NCBI RefSeq assembly: GCF_011777505.1
Contig: NZ_JAATJT010000001.1
Coordinates: 1,302,001-1,366,000, forward strand
DNA length: 64,000 bases
From: Gaetbulibacter sp. S0825
GTDB lineage: Bacteria; Bacteroidota; Bacteroidia; Flavobacteriales; Flavobacteriaceae
Direction of reading: 5' to 3'
The notes beneath the pieces are model-generated. The model made no database searches, was not told the origin of the DNA, and saw only the letters and a list, made by a program, of their open reading frames with translations. The number at the start of each line of letters is the position of its first letter. Within the stretch, counting starts at the first letter, position 1. A program made the translations under genes and the position numbers. Positions 1 through 8,891 of this stretch are shown here, in pieces.

Positions 1-627
1 ACTAACGGTTTCTGTCAAGTAAGGGTTAAAAGCAGAGATTAAACCAAAAAAGTGCCCAGATTGATACATTTTTATACCATCCCAAAGCATGAGGTTTTGG
101 TCATGAGTACCACCACGAATATTGACGTTAGATACACGTTCGTCTACACTAATAATTCCAGGGAGTGATTGTATGGTTTGTAACACATCAGGTTCTATAA
201 GTCCTGGTAAAATTCCAAAAGATTCAGGTTCGATATTTGTAGAACCATCATTGTTTAACGAAATACCTTTGGTTAAATAATTACTTATGACGACTTCTTC
301 TAAATATTGTGTTTTAAAAGATTTTGATGGTTTTAGTGCTTCCTTTTTTATAATTAAAATTTTATTACCTAATGTTTCAAAAGAAAGATTTGTATTGGCT
401 GTAATATAATCTAATACTTCAGTAAGAGATAATCCAGAAGGAGGTAAAATAATGGCTTCACCTTTTATGTTAGCATCAGCATAAGAAAAAGTAACGTTAT
501 GTTTTGTTTCTATTTGCTTTAAAAAATCTACAAGAGGAATTGTTTCTTTATTAATTTGAGCAGTAACCGTCAAAGAACTAAAGAAAAATAAAACAATGTA
601 TAGAAAACTTAAAGTTGTTCTAGTCAC
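1..627 (-). CDS. TonB-dependent receptor with STN domain (partial, N-terminal part)
   Basis: The reading frame is open from a GTG at 627 to the left window edge, so the first 209 codons of a longer gene are seen. Residues 1-24 form a signal peptide ending TVTAQ. Next comes an STN (secretin/TonB short N-terminal) domain at about residues 28-90. A plug domain follows, with LQTIQSLPGI, NIRGGTHDQN and LMLWDGIKMY. Plugs of this type close the barrel of outer-membrane TonB-dependent receptors, and the STN domain passes ligand occupancy to a FecR-type anti-sigma factor. The GTG start overlaps the last 8 bases of the fecR-like gene, which suggests translational coupling in a sigma-fecR-receptor operon. 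The ligand cannot be read from this part; no SusD partner is visible. Confidence 0.85.
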   Translation of the reverse strand, partial: MTRTTLSFLYIVLFFFSSLTVTAQINKETIPLVDFLKQIETKHNVTFSYADANIKGEAIILPPSGLSLTEVLDYITANTNLSFETLGNKILIIKKEALKPSKSFKTQYLEEVVISNYLTKGISLNNDGSTNIEPESFGILPGLIEPDVLQTIQSLPGIISVDERVSNVNIRGGTHDQNLMLWDGIKMYQSGHFFGLISAFNPYLTETVS

Positions 628-1522
628 GTGATAATTCTATGGAGGTTTTATTTTTAAAATTATACTTTACATCTAAAGGTAAAGTTATAGATTTTAAAGC
701 CAATTCTATATTGTTATGGCTAAAACTTCCTGTGAATAATTGTTTTATATCTACATTTTGAGGGTTTATAGACACATTGTATTGCCTTTCGAATTCACGA
801 ACTACGTACTCGAAAGGCATACTTTTAAAGTAGCTTTCATTATTAATCCAAGAAGGATGTAATGAGGTTTCTTTTTCTCTAGCAATTAATTTCCCATCAA
901 TTTTTAAAAAGCTATTTCCTGGTTTAAGTATTACAATGTCACTATTATGTGTTACTTTAACGGAGCCTTCGTAGCAAATTACTTCAAAATAATCATCACG
1001 TTGCTTTACGTTAAATTCTGTTCCTAAAACGGTAACCATACCGTGTTTTGTTTTTACATTAAAAGTTGCTCCTTTTGCTACCTTAAAAAACGCTTCACCT
1101 TCTAAAGTTACATCACGATTTTTATCCCAACGACTTTCATTAAACACTAATGTTGACATAGCATTTAGCGATACATTTGAAGCATCAGGCAACTCAATAG
1201 TTGTTTTTTGAGCTGCAAGTGTGGCAAAATTTGTATCCAATGTAGTTGTATAATAATACACCGAAAAAGAAATAGCCAAAATAGCAGCTATTCTTAAAAT
1301 TGGACGTAACAAATGAGTTTTGGATTCTTTTTTAGACGTATTAATATTTTGTAACGCAGCATTAAGCTCTTCATGAACATTGTATTCAGGAGCTTTAAAC
1401 CGTGTAAGGTTATTAGATAGTGTTGTTAATTCCTTATAGTCTTCAAGTTTTTTAAATGCTTCAAGTTCTTGAGGGTTTAACTCGTTATCTAACCATTTCT
1501 TTATTAAATCTTTGCGTTCCAT
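620..1522 (-). CDS. FecR family anti-sigma factor with DUF4974
   Basis: The protein is 300 aa. A cytoplasmic N-terminal region (about 1-70) would bind the sigma factor. One membrane segment lies at about 72-92 (LRPILRIAAILAISF). A periplasmic FecR domain covers about 100-200, and a C-terminal DUF4974 domain about 228-296, which should contact the STN domain of the receptor. This is the usual Bacteroidota architecture of inner-membrane anti-sigma factors that relay a signal from a TonB receptor. The gene lies between the ECF sigma gene (53 bases upstream) and the receptor gene (8-base overlap). A 16-base motif just behind the sigma gene, shared with the divergent lipoprotein gene, may be its own promoter. 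Confidence 0.92.
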   Translation of the reverse strand: MERKDLIKKWLDNELNPQELEAFKKLEDYKELTTLSNNLTRFKAPEYNVHEELNAALQNINTSKKESKTHLLRPILRIAAILAISFSVYYYTTTLDTNFATLAAQKTTIELPDASNVSLNAMSTLVFNESRWDKNRDVTLEGEAFFKVAKGATFNVKTKHGMVTVLGTEFNVKQRDDYFEVICYEGSVKVTHNSDIVILKPGNSFLKIDGKLIAREKETSLHPSWINNESYFKSMPFEYVVREFERQYNVSINPQNVDIKQLFTGSFSHNNIELALKSITLPLDVKYNFKNKTSIELSRD

Positions 1523-1553
1523 ACTATTAATTACACCTATATAACAATCTACT

Positions 1554-1569
1554 TTTAAAAACTCCTACC
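1554..1569 (-). promoter_or_regulatory. Putative ECF-sigma promoter motif upstream of fecR (copy 1)
   Basis: On the minus strand the sequence GGTAGGAGTTTTTAAA lies 7 bases behind the sigma-factor stop codon, beginning 47 bases before the fecR start. The identical 16-mer occurs at 2135-2150 on the plus strand upstream of the divergent lipoprotein gene. Both copies have the same orientation relative to the gene they precede, and similar sequence follows (AGATTGTTAT here, TAGTTGTTTT there). No TAnnTTTG housekeeping box was noticed here. Recognition by the ECF sigma factor encoded between the copies is inferred from position. Confidence 0.55.
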
Positions 1570-1575
1570 TTAGTT

Positions 1576-2091
1576 TTAAATTTCTTTTATATCTTCTCTT
1601 AATTTTTTTAGTGCACCATATATTCGTTTCTCGACAGCTTTTTGAGAAATATCTAAAAGCAAAGCAATTTCTTTATGCTTTTTGCCCTCAATTCTATTAA
1701 GTAAAAAAGCAGTGCGTTGAGCTTCAGTTAAATTGCCAACAGCTTTTTGGAGCTTATCCATATATTCATTTCCTTCCAGAATAAATTCGGGAGTTTCATT
1801 GGTATGGGTTTTGGGTTTCGTTTTTTGATATTTCAAAACCACTTTTTGATGTGATGCTTCATTCAGCATTAAATTATTAGCCACTGTAAATAAAAAAGAT
1901 TTTGCTTTACCTGGAGTTATTTTACCACAATGTTCCCAAAGTTTAATAAATGCTTCTTGCACTTTATCTTTAGGATTAAAATGCTCCCCAAATTTATAAT
2001 ACAGAAAGTCGTGTAGGTTTTTAGAGTGCTTTTCAAACAGCGTTGAAAACAATCGTTCGTCACAAATATTATCACTTATGTCTTTATTCAT
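1576..2091 (-). CDS. ECF RNA polymerase sigma factor
   Basis: This 171-aa protein has the two-domain layout of group 4 (ECF) sigma factors. Region 2 spans about 15-80, with the conserved helix around DKVQEAFIKLWEH. Region 4 spans about 120-167, with the helix-turn-helix ALLLDISQKAVEKRIYGALK. It has no region 1 or 3. Next to a FecR gene and a TonB receptor gene, it is expected to be held by the FecR protein and released when the receptor binds its ligand. The two identical 16-base motifs flanking the gene are the best candidates for its target promoters. It looks intact and normal in length. Confidence 0.93.
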   Translation of the reverse strand: MNKDISDNICDERLFSTLFEKHSKNLHDFLYYKFGEHFNPKDKVQEAFIKLWEHCGKITPGKAKSFLFTVANNLMLNEASHQKVVLKYQKTKPKTHTNETPEFILEGNEYMDKLQKAVGNLTEAQRTAFLLNRIEGKKHKEIALLLDISQKAVEKRIYGALKKLREDIKEI

Positions 2092-2134
2092 AATTGAATC
2101 TTGGTACGGTAAAAATAAAAAAAAGAAGTTTGAG

Positions 2135-2150
2135 GGTAGGAGTTTTTAAA
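2135..2150 (+). promoter_or_regulatory. Putative ECF-sigma promoter motif upstream of the lipoprotein gene (copy 2)
   Basis: GGTAGGAGTTTTTAAA on the plus strand, beginning 63 bases before the ATG of the lipoprotein gene at 2198. It is identical to the minus-strand copy at 1554-1569 and is followed by related sequence. The shared motif suggests that the lipoprotein gene belongs to the same sigma regulon as fecR and the receptor. Confidence 0.55.
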
Positions 2151-2197
2151 GTTTAGTTGTTTTATAAGAAAATTGAAGTAAAACAAAAACCTACATT

Positions 2198-4189
2198 ATG
2201 AAAACGAAATTTAATTTCACGCTTTTATTAGCCTTTTTTGCCCTTTTAACTTTTTCTTCATGTCAAGATGAAGTTATTGAAATTACCGAACCTAATGAAA
2301 ATCAGGTTATTGCTCCACAATCTACCTTGGCTAGCTTGATGAGATCTACATCGTCTAATGACGGTACTACAGATGATATTATGGATAATGCTAACTGCTT
2401 ATCTATAAATTTACCTGTAACTATTATTGTAAATGGAATCACAATCACAATTACTACTGAAGAAGACTTAGACTTTATTAGAGATGTTTTCGAAGAATTT
2501 AGTGATGACGAAGACACGCTAGAATTTATCTTTCCTATTACCATTGTATTGAATGACCATACAGAAGTAGTTATTGAAAACATGGATCAATTAGAAGATT
2601 TTATCGATAGATGTGAAAATGAAGAAGTTATTGAATGTGTAGATTTTGTTTACCCTATTTCATTTTCTATTTATAATACAGATTTTCAAGTTATTGAAAC
2701 AGTTGTTATAGAAAACGACAGAAAACTTTACCAATTCATGCAAAGAATAGAAAATTCTGAACAAGCTATTTTAGCAAGTTTAAATTTTCCAGTTGAAATG
2801 GTTTATGCTAATGGAGAAACCGTTGAGGTTAATAGCAACCAAGAGTTAGAACGTGTGATTAATGAAGCCGAAGATATGTGTGATGATGACGATGATTGCG
2901 ATATAGATGAAGTTGACGAATATTTAATGGAATGTTACTGGAAAATATTTAGATACAATGGAGATGACCATTTAAGACCTTACCATCTTGCTTTTCTTGA
3001 GAATGGACAATTAAAAGTCATTAATCCAGACGGTTCTATGACACAATATGGAAGCTGGAATACAAGAGAAACAGATGATGGTGTTGTATTAAAAATCACA
3101 GAAATAAACACCTTTAATGAAAATTTAAGTGGAGAGTGGTTAATAGAAGAATGTGATGACGACAGATTTAAACTTGTAAGAGAAAGTGATACTGCTGGAA
3201 CTAGTGATACTACAATGGTTCTTAAGCAACGTTGTGAAGATGAACCAGACTGCTCAGCTCAAGAAATAAAAAGATACTTAAAAGACTGCTCATGGTTTGC
3301 AGGTACGAATGTATTTAACAACACGCAATATCCAGAGTTTATATTTGGTGATGATGGTTCAGTAATTGTTGTAGATAGCGTAAATAATGTAGAGGTTTCA
3401 GGTACATGGGAAGTTGCTTTAACGGATTATGGTATTAAATTAATTTTAGAATTACCTGCACCATATAATGACTTATCTGGTTATTGGAAAATTTACGAAT
3501 GTGATGATGATAGAATTAAAGTAATTCGCGACGATTATTATATAGTTTTTGAAAAAGAATGTGATAATCCATTTGATTGTTTCGAGAATAAAGATGTAGT
3601 TATTTGTGATGATAGTGTTGAGTTTGATGGAATTGCAACATTTAATTTAAATGATGTTTATGATGAATGTCCAAATGATGATGTAGAAATTACATTCCAT
3701 TTAAGTGAAGCAGATGCGCACGATAATGTAAATGCTTTACCATCAGAATATACAAACACTAACAATCAACAACCTCTTTGGGTTAGAGTGACTTTAGCAG
3801 GAACAAATAGATACGAAATTTTCTTCGCTGTACTTTATGTAGAGGATTGTAGTGATGACTGTACAGAAGAGATGGTAGATTCATATTTAGTAGAAGAGAA
3901 TTGTCATTGGGTACCAGTTACAATCAATAGTAGCAACGACTTTAATGGTTACGATTTCTATTTCAACGCAAATCAAAATTTAGTTATCAAAGATGCCTCA
4001 GGAAATGAAACTGTTGGTACATGGTCAACTAGTGCTGGAACAGGAACAGGTGTAGTAATAAGCATTAGTCAAATAGCAAGCCCTTTCGAGCCTTTCAACA
4101 AAGATTGGATTGTTGTTGAATGTGGTGCAGAACGTATGGTACTTGTTAATGATAATGTAGAATTAATTATAGAAAGAGAATGTCTGTAA
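2198..4189 (+). CDS. Modular repeat-containing lipoprotein of unknown function
   Basis: The protein is 663 aa. A lipoprotein signal peptide has its lipobox Cys at residue 22 (LTFSSC). Residues about 67-225 hold four short beta-rich units with FP-I/V motifs and acidic helices (for example LPVTIIVNGITITITTEEDL and FPITIVLNDHTEVVIENMDQ). Three longer units of roughly 110 aa follow, each opening with a Cys/Trp pair (MECYWKIF near 240, KDCSWFAG near 358, ENCHWVP near 565) and containing a Gly-x-Trp strand. Between the second and third lies a unit (about 460-550) resembling the roughly 90-aa repeats of the two T9SS proteins at 38 and 41.5 kb (VEITFHLSEADAHDNVNALP). It is very acidic (runs of Asp). 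The gene is divergent from the sigma/FecR/receptor operon and shares its motif. I do not recognise a named family; a surface or periplasmic binding role is a guess. Confidence 0.8.
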   Translation: MKTKFNFTLLLAFFALLTFSSCQDEVIEITEPNENQVIAPQSTLASLMRSTSSNDGTTDDIMDNANCLSINLPVTIIVNGITITITTEEDLDFIRDVFEEFSDDEDTLEFIFPITIVLNDHTEVVIENMDQLEDFIDRCENEEVIECVDFVYPISFSIYNTDFQVIETVVIENDRKLYQFMQRIENSEQAILASLNFPVEMVYANGETVEVNSNQELERVINEAEDMCDDDDDCDIDEVDEYLMECYWKIFRYNGDDHLRPYHLAFLENGQLKVINPDGSMTQYGSWNTRETDDGVVLKITEINTFNENLSGEWLIEECDDDRFKLVRESDTAGTSDTTMVLKQRCEDEPDCSAQEIKRYLKDCSWFAGTNVFNNTQYPEFIFGDDGSVIVVDSVNNVEVSGTWEVALTDYGIKLILELPAPYNDLSGYWKIYECDDDRIKVIRDDYYIVFEKECDNPFDCFENKDVVICDDSVEFDGIATFNLNDVYDECPNDDVEITFHLSEADAHDNVNALPSEYTNTNNQQPLWVRVTLAGTNRYEIFFAVLYVEDCSDDCTEEMVDSYLVEENCHWVPVTINSSNDFNGYDFYFNANQNLVIKDASGNETVGTWSTSAGTGTGVVISISQIASPFEPFNKDWIVVECGAERMVLVNDNVELIIERECL

Positions 4190-4251
4190 AGACATAATAA
4201 TATACGGGCTTTCAAAAAAGCTTTAGTTGTTTTTAGTTATTGGTTAGACAA

Positions 4252-4283
4252 AAAGGGTTGCAATTTAATTGCAACCCTTTTTT
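4252..4283 (+). terminator. Rho-independent terminator behind the lipoprotein gene
   Basis: A perfect 12-base stem (AAAGGGTTGCAA / TTGCAACCCTTT) with a 5-base loop is followed by a T run. It separates the lipoprotein gene from ffh. Confidence 0.9.
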
Positions 4284-4319
4284 ATGATGTTATAACTTCT
4301 ATTATACGCTTCAAATTAT

Positions 4320-4327
4320 TAAATTTG
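4320..4327 (+). promoter_or_regulatory. Bacteroidota -7 box upstream of ffh
   Basis: TAAATTTG matches the TAnnTTTG consensus and lies 25 bases before the ffh start. No clear TTTG -33 box is visible at the expected distance. Confidence 0.5.
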
Positions 4328-4352
4328 CATTTCTCAAAATTAGAAGTAGAAT

Positions 4353-5684
4353 ATGTTTAATAATTTAAGCGATAAGTTAGATAAAGCACTTCACGTCCTA
4401 AAGGGTCATGGAAGTATTACCGAAGTAAATGTAGCAGAGACTTTAAAGGAAGTGCGTAGAGCGCTTTTAGATGCCGATGTTAACTTTAAAATTGCTAAAG
4501 ATTTTACCAACAAAGTAAAAGAAAAAGCTCTAGGTCAAAATGTATTAACAACATTACAGCCAGGGCAATTAATGGTTAAAATCGTTAAAGACGAGCTAAC
4601 CGAATTAATGGGTGGAGATGCTGCAGGAATAAATCTTTCAGGAACACCATCGGTGATTTTAATGTCTGGTTTGCAAGGATCTGGTAAAACAACATTTTCT
4701 GGTAAACTAGCCAATTATTTAAAAAATAAGAAAACTAAAAAACCTTTATTGGTAGCTTGTGATGTATATCGTCCTGCTGCAATAGACCAATTACATATTG
4801 TTGGCGAGCAAATTAACGTTGAGGTATTTAGCGATAGAGGGAATAACGATCCAGTTGCTATAGCTCAAGCTGGTGTGGCTCATGCTAAGGCAAATGGATT
4901 TAATGTGGTAATTATAGATACCGCTGGTCGTTTAGCCGTAGATGAAGCAATGATGACCGAAATCTCTAACATTCATAAAGCAGTACAGCCAGAAGAAACA
5001 TTGTTTGTGGTCGATTCTATGACAGGTCAAGATGCGGTAAATACAGCAAAGGCTTTTAACGATATTCTGAATTTCGAAGGTGTTATCTTAACAAAACTTG
5101 ATGGTGATACACGTGGTGGAGCAGCAATTTCTATTAAGTCGGTTGTAAATAAGCCAATCAAATTTATAGGTACAGGAGAAAAGATGGATGCAATCGATGT
5201 GTTCTATCCTGCTCGTATGGCAGAACGTATCCTAGGTATGGGAGATGTGGTGTCGTTAGTTGAACGTGCTCAAGAACAGTTTGATGAAGAAGAAGCCAGA
5301 AAACTTCAAAAGAAAATAGCAAAAAACCAATTTGGTTTTGATGATTTCCTAAAGCAAATTCAGCAAGTTAAGAAAATGGGAAGCATGAAGGACCTAATGG
5401 GAATGATTCCAGGTGCTGGAAAAATGATGAAAGATGTCGATATTGATGATGATGCTTTCAAAGGTATTGAAGCCATTATACATTCAATGACACCTGAGGA
5501 GCGCACAAATCCATCAATATTAAATGCTAGTAGAAAAAAACGTATTGGTAAAGGTTCAGGAACTTCAGTACAAGAAGTAAATCAGTTGCTAAAGCAATTC
5601 AATCAAATGAGTAAGATGATGAAGATGATGCAAGGCGGCGGCGGAAAGAAAATGATGCAAATGATGAAAAATATGCCAAGATAA
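4353..5684 (+). CDS. ffh: Signal recognition particle protein Ffh
   Basis: Ffh is the GTPase of the bacterial signal recognition particle. It binds signal peptides on the ribosome and docks with FtsY at the membrane. The 443-aa length is typical. An N domain (about 1-85) precedes the G domain, with G1 GLQGSGKTT (106-114), DTAGR (189-193) and TKLD (247-250). The C-terminal M domain, from about 295, is rich in methionine and ends in a run with MMKMMQGGGGKKMMQMM, as expected for the signal-peptide groove. folD follows after 23 bases. No gene for the 4.5S RNA partner was seen in this window. Confidence 0.98.
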   Translation: MFNNLSDKLDKALHVLKGHGSITEVNVAETLKEVRRALLDADVNFKIAKDFTNKVKEKALGQNVLTTLQPGQLMVKIVKDELTELMGGDAAGINLSGTPSVILMSGLQGSGKTTFSGKLANYLKNKKTKKPLLVACDVYRPAAIDQLHIVGEQINVEVFSDRGNNDPVAIAQAGVAHAKANGFNVVIIDTAGRLAVDEAMMTEISNIHKAVQPEETLFVVDSMTGQDAVNTAKAFNDILNFEGVILTKLDGDTRGGAAISIKSVVNKPIKFIGTGEKMDAIDVFYPARMAERILGMGDVVSLVERAQEQFDEEEARKLQKKIAKNQFGFDDFLKQIQQVKKMGSMKDLMGMIPGAGKMMKDVDIDDDAFKGIEAIIHSMTPEERTNPSILNASRKKRIGKGSGTSVQEVNQLLKQFNQMSKMMKMMQGGGGKKMMQMMKNMPR

Positions 5685-5707
5685 TATTAAACTTAAAATA
5701 GCACAAC

Positions 5708-6586
5708 ATGACAATTCTAGACGGTAAAAAGGTTAGTAACGATATTAAAGATGAAATAGCTGAACAAGTATCAGTAATGAAATCTAATGGCGAAAAAGTA
5801 CCGCATCTGGCTGCTGTGTTAGTTGGAACAGATGGTGCAAGTATGACTTATGTTGGTGCTAAAGTTAAGGCTTGTGAGCGTATTGGGTTCGATTCTACAT
5901 TAATCGATTTGCCAGAAGAAACTACCGAAGAAGAATTATTAAATCATATCGATAATTTAAATAACGATGATGATATTGATGGTTTTATAGTACAATTACC
6001 ATTACCAAAACATATTGACGAACAAAAAGTGTTAATGGCTGTTGACCCTGATAAAGATGTTGATGGATTTCATCCAACAAACGTAGGAAGAATGACCTTA
6101 GATTTGCCATCATTTTTACCAGCAACACCATTCGGAATTTTAGAATTGTTAGAGCGTTACAATGTTGAAACCTCTGGGAAACATGTTGTTGTTATGGGAC
6201 GTAGCCATATTGTTGGTCGCCCAATGAGTATCTTAATGAGTCAAAAACGTAAAGCAGGAAATGCAACTGTTACCGTGGTACATAGTCGTACACAAAATCT
6301 TGCTGAATTTACTCTTGAAGCTGACATTGTTGTCGCTGCTATTGGTATTTCTGAATTCTTAACAGGAGATATGGTTAAGGATGGCGTGGTAATTATTGAT
6401 GTTGGCATCACACGTGTTCTAGACGAAACGAAAAAACGAGGTTACAGACTTGCAGGCGACGTAGATTTTGAAAGTGTTAGCAAAAAAGCAAGTTATATAA
6501 CCCCAGTTCCGGGAGGTGTTGGACCAATGACTATTGCAATGCTTCTAAAAAACACATTGCTAGCAAGAGAAATGCGTAGCAAATAG
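5708..6586 (+). CDS. folD: Bifunctional methylenetetrahydrofolate dehydrogenase / cyclohydrolase FolD
   Basis: FolD oxidises 5,10-methylene-THF to methenyl-THF with NADP+ and hydrolyses it to 10-formyl-THF in the cytosol. The 292-aa protein has the Tyr-x3-Lys pair of the cyclohydrolase site (YVGAK, Y48 and K52), the substrate motif [11 protein letters not shown], the Rossmann motif [11 protein letters not shown] and the signature [10 protein letters not shown] near the C-terminus. It lies 23 bases behind ffh, probably in one transcript. Together with fhs at 28.3 kb it makes up the one-carbon folate interconversion steps encoded in this window. Confidence 0.98.
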   Translation: MTILDGKKVSNDIKDEIAEQVSVMKSNGEKVPHLAAVLVGTDGASMTYVGAKVKACERIGFDSTLIDLPEETTEEELLNHIDNLNNDDDIDGFIVQLPLPKHIDEQKVLMAVDPDKDVDGFHPTNVGRMTLDLPSFLPATPFGILELLERYNVETSGKHVVVMGRSHIVGRPMSILMSQKRKAGNATVTVVHSRTQNLAEFTLEADIVVAAIGISEFLTGDMVKDGVVIIDVGITRVLDETKKRGYRLAGDVDFESVSKKASYITPVPGGVGPMTIAMLLKNTLLAREMRSK

Positions 6587-6593
6587 TAACAAT

Positions 6594-6625
6594 CACTTTG
6601 AGCTTAGTCGAAGTGTCTTTTTAGT
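6594..6625 (+). terminator. Hairpin behind folD; resembles a dispersed Bacteroidota palindrome
   Basis: CACTTTGA / TCGAAGTG form an 8-base stem (one G-T pair) around a GCTTAG loop, followed by a short T run at 6617-6621. It may act as the folD terminator. The core resembles the CTTCGACTnnGCTCAG-type short palindromes often found between genes in Bacteroidota; that likeness is from memory. Confidence 0.5.
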
Positions 6626-6681
6626 GTTTTTCCCTCTCAAAAAAAATGAGTACCTTTTTTACAAATTAAAAAGGTTTTCTT

Positions 6682-8418
6682 ATGAGACTATTTAAAATCC
6701 TGTCACTATCATTATGTTTTCTTATTTTCAATTGTGAAACAACTACTAAAAAAGCCAACTCTGTAGCAGTTAGTGTATCGTTTTCTAGCGATGCTAACAG
6801 CCAACCTATCGATGGAAGATTACTCTTAGTATTTGCAGATAATAATGAACGTGAACCACGTTTTCAAGTGACTGAAGGTCTTAATGCGCAACCCATTTTT
6901 GGAATGAACATTGACGGTTTAGCACCTGAAGAAAAAGTGGTGTTCGATGAAACTATTTCAGGATTTCCGTATCAAAGTTTAGGCGATATGGCGCCTGGAA
7001 CCTATTATGCGCAGGCAGTGTTGCATACGTACGAAACGTTTAATCTGTCTACAGGACATACGGTAAAATTACCAATGGATAATGGTGAAGGGCAACAGTG
7101 GAATCGCTCACCAGGAAATTTATATAGCACACCAATTCAGGTTGAGGTTACCGAAAATGGACTTAAAGACTTTGAAATTATTATGGATAATGTCATTCCA
7201 GAAATTGTACCTCCAGAAGATACCGAATGGATTAAGCATATTACTATGAAATCAGAATTACTATCCGAGTTTTGGGGACGTGATATGTATTTAGGAGCGC
7301 ATGTATTATTGCCAAAAGGGTTTGATGAACATCCTGAAGTCAAATATCCACTTATGGTGTTTCAAGGTCATTTTCCGTCAGACTTCGGAGGCTTTAGAAC
7401 CACACCACCTGATGAAAATCTAGAACCTGTGTATTCTGAAAGATTTGATTTAGATGGTTACAATATTATTCAACAACAGGAAGCTTACAATTTTTACAAA
7501 CGCTGGAATGAACCAGATTTTCCACGTTTCTTAATTATCGAAATCCAGCATCCAACACCATATTATGATGATTCGTATGCAGTAAATTCTGCAAGTCAAG
7601 GACCTTATGGGGATGCATTGACGTATGAGTTAATTCCTTATATCGAAAAAATGTTTAGAGGTCAAGGCGAAGGCTGGTCGCGATTTTTGTATGGAGGTTC
7701 TACAGGAGGTTGGGAAGCCTTAGCGGTTCAAGTAAAATACCCTGAGGAGTATAACGGTTGTTTTGCAGCATGTCCTGACCCAATTGATTTTGCAGCCTAT
7801 TGCTTAACTAATATTTATGAGGATGAAAATGCGTATTATGTTGGTGGTAAACATAAAAAAGTAGAGGTTCCAGGACGTAGAGATTATTTAGGAAATATAA
7901 GTTCTACAGTTAGAGAGTCTAATCATCTAGAGTTAGTTTTGGGAGATAAAACACGTTCAGGTGGACAATACGATATTTGGGAAGCTACTTATTCACCACA
8001 AGGCGATGACGGTTATCCAACCAGGTTATGGGATAAAGTTACAGGTGATATTAATCATGATGTGGCAGAATATTGGAAAGAGAACTATGATTTGCGACAT
8101 ATTTTAGAACGTGATTGGGATAAAGTAGGCGAGAAACTCAAAGGAAAAATACACATTTACTGTGGAGATATGGATAATTATTACTTAAATAACGCTGTGT
8201 ATTTAATGGAAGACTTCCTTGAAAACACAACTGATCCATATTATGATGGCGAAGTAGCTTATGGTGACAGAGCAGAACACTGCTGGAATGGTGACCAAGA
8301 GAACCCAAATGCTATTTCTAGATTGCGTTACAATAGTATGTACGTGCCAAAAATTATGAAACGCATTGCTGAAAGTGCACCTGCTGGCGCCGATTTAACG
8401 AGTTGGAGGTATGAGTAG
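6682..8418 (+). CDS. Lipoprotein esterase of the alpha/beta hydrolase fold
   Basis: The protein is 578 aa with a lipoprotein signal peptide (lipobox LIFNC, Cys18). Residues about 30-175 form a beta-rich accessory domain. The hydrolase domain follows, with the nucleophile elbow YGGSTGGWEA (Ser340, a G-x-S-x-G form) and candidate acid and histidine residues near the C-terminus (CGDMDNYYLNN; RAEHCWNGD). The arrangement resembles the putative-esterase family that includes feruloyl and enterochelin esterases, so it probably hydrolyses an ester at the cell envelope; the substrate is unknown. It stands alone, about 95 bases behind folD, and is normal in composition. Confidence 0.75.
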   Translation: MRLFKILSLSLCFLIFNCETTTKKANSVAVSVSFSSDANSQPIDGRLLLVFADNNEREPRFQVTEGLNAQPIFGMNIDGLAPEEKVVFDETISGFPYQSLGDMAPGTYYAQAVLHTYETFNLSTGHTVKLPMDNGEGQQWNRSPGNLYSTPIQVEVTENGLKDFEIIMDNVIPEIVPPEDTEWIKHITMKSELLSEFWGRDMYLGAHVLLPKGFDEHPEVKYPLMVFQGHFPSDFGGFRTTPPDENLEPVYSERFDLDGYNIIQQQEAYNFYKRWNEPDFPRFLIIEIQHPTPYYDDSYAVNSASQGPYGDALTYELIPYIEKMFRGQGEGWSRFLYGGSTGGWEALAVQVKYPEEYNGCFAACPDPIDFAAYCLTNIYEDENAYYVGGKHKKVEVPGRRDYLGNISSTVRESNHLELVLGDKTRSGGQYDIWEATYSPQGDDGYPTRLWDKVTGDINHDVAEYWKENYDLRHILERDWDKVGEKLKGKIHIYCGDMDNYYLNNAVYLMEDFLENTTDPYYDGEVAYGDRAEHCWNGDQENPNAISRLRYNSMYVPKIMKRIAESAPAGADLTSWRYE

Positions 8419-8444
8419 TAGTATTTCATAATTGAAGATTGAAA

Positions 8445-8891
8445 ATGGAAATTGAAAAAGGATTTAAAATAGACTCGCCAGATGTATTTGTCCCTTGGAA
8501 TATTAGCGAGAAAGAATTTGTTAAATTATTTGAGACTAACAAATTGAAAAATGTTGCAAACGGATATTATACAATATCTTGTGAATCTCTAGATGGATTG
8601 AAATGTTTCATTGGATTTCATTTCGATCCGAGAAGAAATGGAATATTAAATGAGTTAGAATTCTTTAGACTAGATTATACTAACCAAAAAGCATCGTTCG
8701 AAGATTTTCAATTTCATTTTGAAAAAGCATTTGGAAATCCAAATCTAAAATCAAAAGGGAAAGAAGGATTTGACAATTATCAATGGTCAATTAATGAAAT
8801 TAGAATAATGCACTATATTTTTGATAGATTCGGAAATGAAGAACATATGAGGATAAGGAACGAAAGTACATCGATTATTAAGGAACTTTAA
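8445..8891 (+). CDS. Small hypothetical cytoplasmic protein
   Basis: An open frame of 148 codons starts at ATG 8445; a TTG two codons upstream would extend it slightly. There is no signal peptide or membrane segment. The protein is rich in aromatic and charged residues (FIGFHFDPRRNG, FQFHFEKAFGNP). I recognise no family. It follows the esterase gene after 26 bases, and its stop overlaps the stop of the convergent M1 peptidase gene by 4 bases. Small proteins of this look are often accessory and lineage-specific. Expression is unproven. Confidence 0.6.
   Translation: MEIEKGFKIDSPDVFVPWNISEKEFVKLFETNKLKNVANGYYTISCESLDGLKCFIGFHFDPRRNGILNELEFFRLDYTNQKASFEDFQFHFEKAFGNPNLKSKGKEGFDNYQWSINEIRIMHYIFDRFGNEEHMRIRNESTSIIKEL

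Noticed and set aside
2302-2583. Ser/Val-rich open frame on the minus strand inside the lipoprotein gene
   Set aside because: It is the antisense shadow of Asp/Glu-rich codons of the lipoprotein; no start context and no family.
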